64,000 nt of DNA, taken from Stenotrophomonas sp. NA06056 (lineage in GTDB: Bacteria; Pseudomonadota; Gammaproteobacteria; Xanthomonadales; Xanthomonadaceae). The DNA is taken from contig NZ_CP054931.1 in assembly GCF_013364355.1 (NCBI RefSeq), positions 3,348,001-3,412,000 of the forward strand, read 5' to 3'. Below the pieces are notes generated by a model. The model worked only from the letters and a program-made list of their open reading frames with translations, had not been told where the DNA came from and made no database searches. Made by a program: the position numbers and the translations under genes. Of this stretch, positions 59,660-64,000 are shown piece after piece (position 1 is the first letter of the stretch; every line of letters begins with the position of its first letter).

Positions 59660-60274
59660 CTAGAACGGAGTCGCAGACTCGAACGCGAGCGCTTCGCCCG
59701 TCAGCGGATGGGTGAACTGCAGCTTCCGCGCATGCAGGTGCACGCGCTGCGCCGCCACCGCGCCATACAGCACGTCGCCGACGATGGGATGACCGAGGCT
59801 CGCCATGTGCAGCCGCAACTGGTGACTGCGGCCCGTGACCGGTTCCAGTTCAACGCGCGTGCGTTGCACCGCGATGTCACGCGACAGCACGCGCCAACGT
59901 GTAAGTGCAGGTTTGCCACGTTGGTGGTCGATCATCTGCTTCGGGCGGTTCGGCCAGTCGACGATCAACGGCAGGTCCACTTCACCCGCATCCCCTTCAA
60001 GCAGCCCCTGCACGATGGCTTCGTAACGCTTGCCCACCTGGCGCTTCTCGAACTGCGTTGACAGCGCCACCTGCATGTCCTTGCCGCGCGCGTGCAGCAG
60101 CAGGCCGGAGGTGACCTGGTCCAGGCGATGCACGGTCAGCGCGTCGGGATACACCGCCCGCAGGCGCGCGACCACGCAATCCTGGTTCTCCTCCGAGCGG
60201 CCGGGCACGGACAGCAGACCGGCAGGCTTTTCGGCCACCAGCAGCGCGTCGTCGATGTAGTGCAGATGGATCAT
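59660..60274 (-). CDS. rluA: RluA-type pseudouridine synthase
   Basis: 204 residues, without S4 domain, like E. coli RluA (219). Motifs: KPAGLLSVPGRSEENQD, the catalytic Asp in VHRLDQVTSGLLL, DLPLIVDWPNRPKQ, and VTGRSHQLRLHMASLGHPI. RluA modifies 23S rRNA U746 and U32 of some tRNAs. ATG 60274 was chosen; the ribosome site is weak. The stop is about 14 bp from the terminal hairpin of copy C. Confidence 0.9.
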   Translation of the reverse strand: MIHLHYIDDALLVAEKPAGLLSVPGRSEENQDCVVARLRAVYPDALTVHRLDQVTSGLLLHARGKDMQVALSTQFEKRQVGKRYEAIVQGLLEGDAGEVDLPLIVDWPNRPKQMIDHQRGKPALTRWRVLSRDIAVQRTRVELEPVTGRSHQLRLHMASLGHPIVGDVLYGAVAAQRVHLHARKLQFTHPLTGEALAFESATPF

Positions 60275-60289
60275 GCGGTTCCGTACCCG

Positions 60290-60324
60290 TTCAAACAAAA
60301 ACGGGGAAGCCGAAGCTTCCCCGC
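60290..60324 (-). terminator. Rho-independent terminator of mdh
   Basis: On the minus strand GGGGAAGC-TTCG-GCTTCCCC is followed by GTTTTTGTTTG. It separates mdh from rluA. Confidence 0.93.
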
Positions 60325-60331
60325 TTTCTGC

Positions 60332-60394
60332 GTACCGACCAACGGTCGGTACCTACCTTGCTGGTGAAGGTACCGAGCAACGGTCGGTACCTAC
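60332..60394 (-). repeat. Tandem pair of SMAG-type palindromes
   Basis: Two direct copies (60332-60356 and 60370-60394) with ACGGTCGGTACCTAC ends, 13 bp apart, differing at one position (GTACCGACC versus GTACCGAGC). Between mdh and its terminator. Confidence 0.82.
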
Positions 60395-60409
60395 CGGCCG
60401 AAGCCCGTA

Positions 60410-61543
<1,134 letters not shown>

Positions 61544-62035
61544 TCAGGCGGGAAAGAGCTTGTTCCACTCACCCACGCGCTCAGCCTGGGCGGCGAGCAG
61601 AGCGTCGGTGTCGCCTTCCAGGGTGATCGAATGGATCACGTCGCCCTGCTTGACCGAATCGACGATCGCCTGGCCTTCCAGGACCTGGCCGAACACGGTG
61701 TGCTTGCCGTCCAGCCAATCGGTCTTGATGTGGGTGATGAAGAACTGGCTGCCATTGGTGTTCGGGCCGGCGTTGGCCATCGACAGCGAGCCGACCTGGT
61801 GCTTCACACCATTCTTCTCGTCTTCGAACTTGTAGCCCGGGCCGCCGGTGCCACGACCCTGCGGGCAACCGCCCTGGATCATGAAATCGGGGATCACGCG
61901 GTGGAAGATCAGGCCGTCATAGAAGCCGCGCTTGACCAGGTTCACGAAGTTGGCGACCGTCAGCGGCGCCTTGTCGGCGAACAGCTCGACCTTGATCGGG
62001 CCCTGGGTGGTGTCGAAAGTGGCGATGAGGGACAT
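61544..62035 (-). CDS. ppiB: Cytosolic peptidyl-prolyl isomerase (cyclophilin) PpiB
   Basis: 163 residues with no signal peptide. Cyclophilin core motifs [20 protein letters not shown] (catalytic Arg), [18 protein letters not shown] and [15 protein letters not shown]. Catalyses proline cis-trans isomerisation during folding. AAGGA stands 7 nt before ATG 62035. Divergent from typA. Confidence 0.95.
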   Translation of the reverse strand: MSLIATFDTTQGPIKVELFADKAPLTVANFVNLVKRGFYDGLIFHRVIPDFMIQGGCPQGRGTGGPGYKFEDEKNGVKHQVGSLSMANAGPNTNGSQFFITHIKTDWLDGKHTVFGQVLEGQAIVDSVKQGDVIHSITLEGDTDALLAAQAERVGEWNKLFPA

Positions 62036-62222
62036 GCAGATCCTTGGGATGCGGGGTGTGTAATCAGCCCCATAAGGATACACCTCCCCCGTGGCGTGGG
62101 CGGCTTCGACCATCGGCGCAGGCAGGGTCTTCAGCCCGCGGACGGGCAGCGCCGGGGCCCAGGCTGAATGGGGACCTCAGCAGGTCTGAAATCCAGGTTT
62201 TCGCCAATCGTCAAGTTCGACG

Positions 62223-62228
62223 TATAAT
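62223..62228 (+). promoter_or_regulatory. -10 element (TATAAT) of typA
   Basis: Perfect TATAAT 46 bp before the typA start, with a weak TTTCGC-like -35 18 bp upstream (62199-62204). Confidence 0.6.
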
Positions 62229-62274
62229 GTTGGACTTCTTTTTCCAAATCCGGCGCCGACTGGCCCCCTTTCGT

Positions 62275-64000
<1,726 letters not shown>

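Overview
The window is a stretch of chromosome from a high-GC gammaproteobacterium of the Xanthomonadaceae, most probably Stenotrophomonas (S. maltophilia complex). The grounds are the gene order tig-clpP-clpX-lon-hupB-tRNA-ppiD, the NAD-type isocitrate dehydrogenase, an S46 dipeptidyl-peptidase, a large TonB-dependent receptor, and above all the many short intergenic palindromes that begin with GTAG, which match the SMAG repeats described for S. maltophilia. I see no prophage, transposase, CRISPR array, rRNA operon or plasmid gene. Almost all of it reads as core genome.

Layout. 1-8.9 kb (all on the minus strand) is protein quality control: tig, clpP, clpX, lon, the HU gene hupB, one tRNA-Val and three identical tRNA-Asp genes, then ppiD, which runs off the left edge. 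A tRNA-Leu and a small lipoprotein gene lie upstream of tig. 9-10.2 kb is a minus-strand tRNA cluster (Pro, Arg, His, Lys, Lys) followed by a 67-bp direct repeat carrying a truncated tRNA-Lys 3' end. 10.3-18.8 kb holds a Bax-inhibitor-like membrane protein, a flavin reductase, a periplasmic isochorismatase-like hydrolase / LysR / TauE-type set, isocitrate dehydrogenase, a glutaredoxin overlapping an AhpD-like gene, and a BepA-like periplasmic protease. 18.9-25 kb is a phosphate and polyphosphate module (phoB, phoR, ppk1, ppx) with a PHO-box-like site in front of phoB. 25.3-34 kb carries a TonB-dependent receptor, a glycosyltransferase/PAP2 pair, lpxH, a secreted metalloprotease, and, divergent from it, a Tle1-like (DUF2235) lipase of the type VI effector class.

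34-40.2 kb is a minus-strand run: histidine phosphatase, folC, a double-SPOR protein, cvpA, purF and a DUF455 gene. 40.5-46.3 kb has a DPP7-type peptidase and the threonine-to-glycine pathway (tdh and kbl) on either side of a TorF-like porin. 46.4-49.5 kb contains two small exported proteins that share a C-terminal motif, with a pseudouridine synthase gene between them, then ompA. 49.9-57 kb is a mix of oxidoreductases (quinone-oxidoreductase type, FadH), a YitT-like membrane protein, a cell-wall hydrolase, a GST, a SUFU-domain protein and an unrecognised protein. 57-64 kb has prpE, rluA, mdh, ppiB and typA (cut by the right edge).

The most unusual content is non-coding. Three copies of a composite element of about 220-265 bp (23160-23425, 59124-59385, 59428-59645) share one architecture: a SMAG palindrome, a 25-bp stem, an inner hairpin with a fixed CATGGATG apex and varying but self-complementary arms, a hexamer repeat and a terminal hairpin. 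Paired arms differ between copies in a compensatory way, which argues for selection on structure. Elsewhere SMAGs occur singly, as inverted dimers and once as a tandem pair, and one lies inside the 3' end of a coding sequence.
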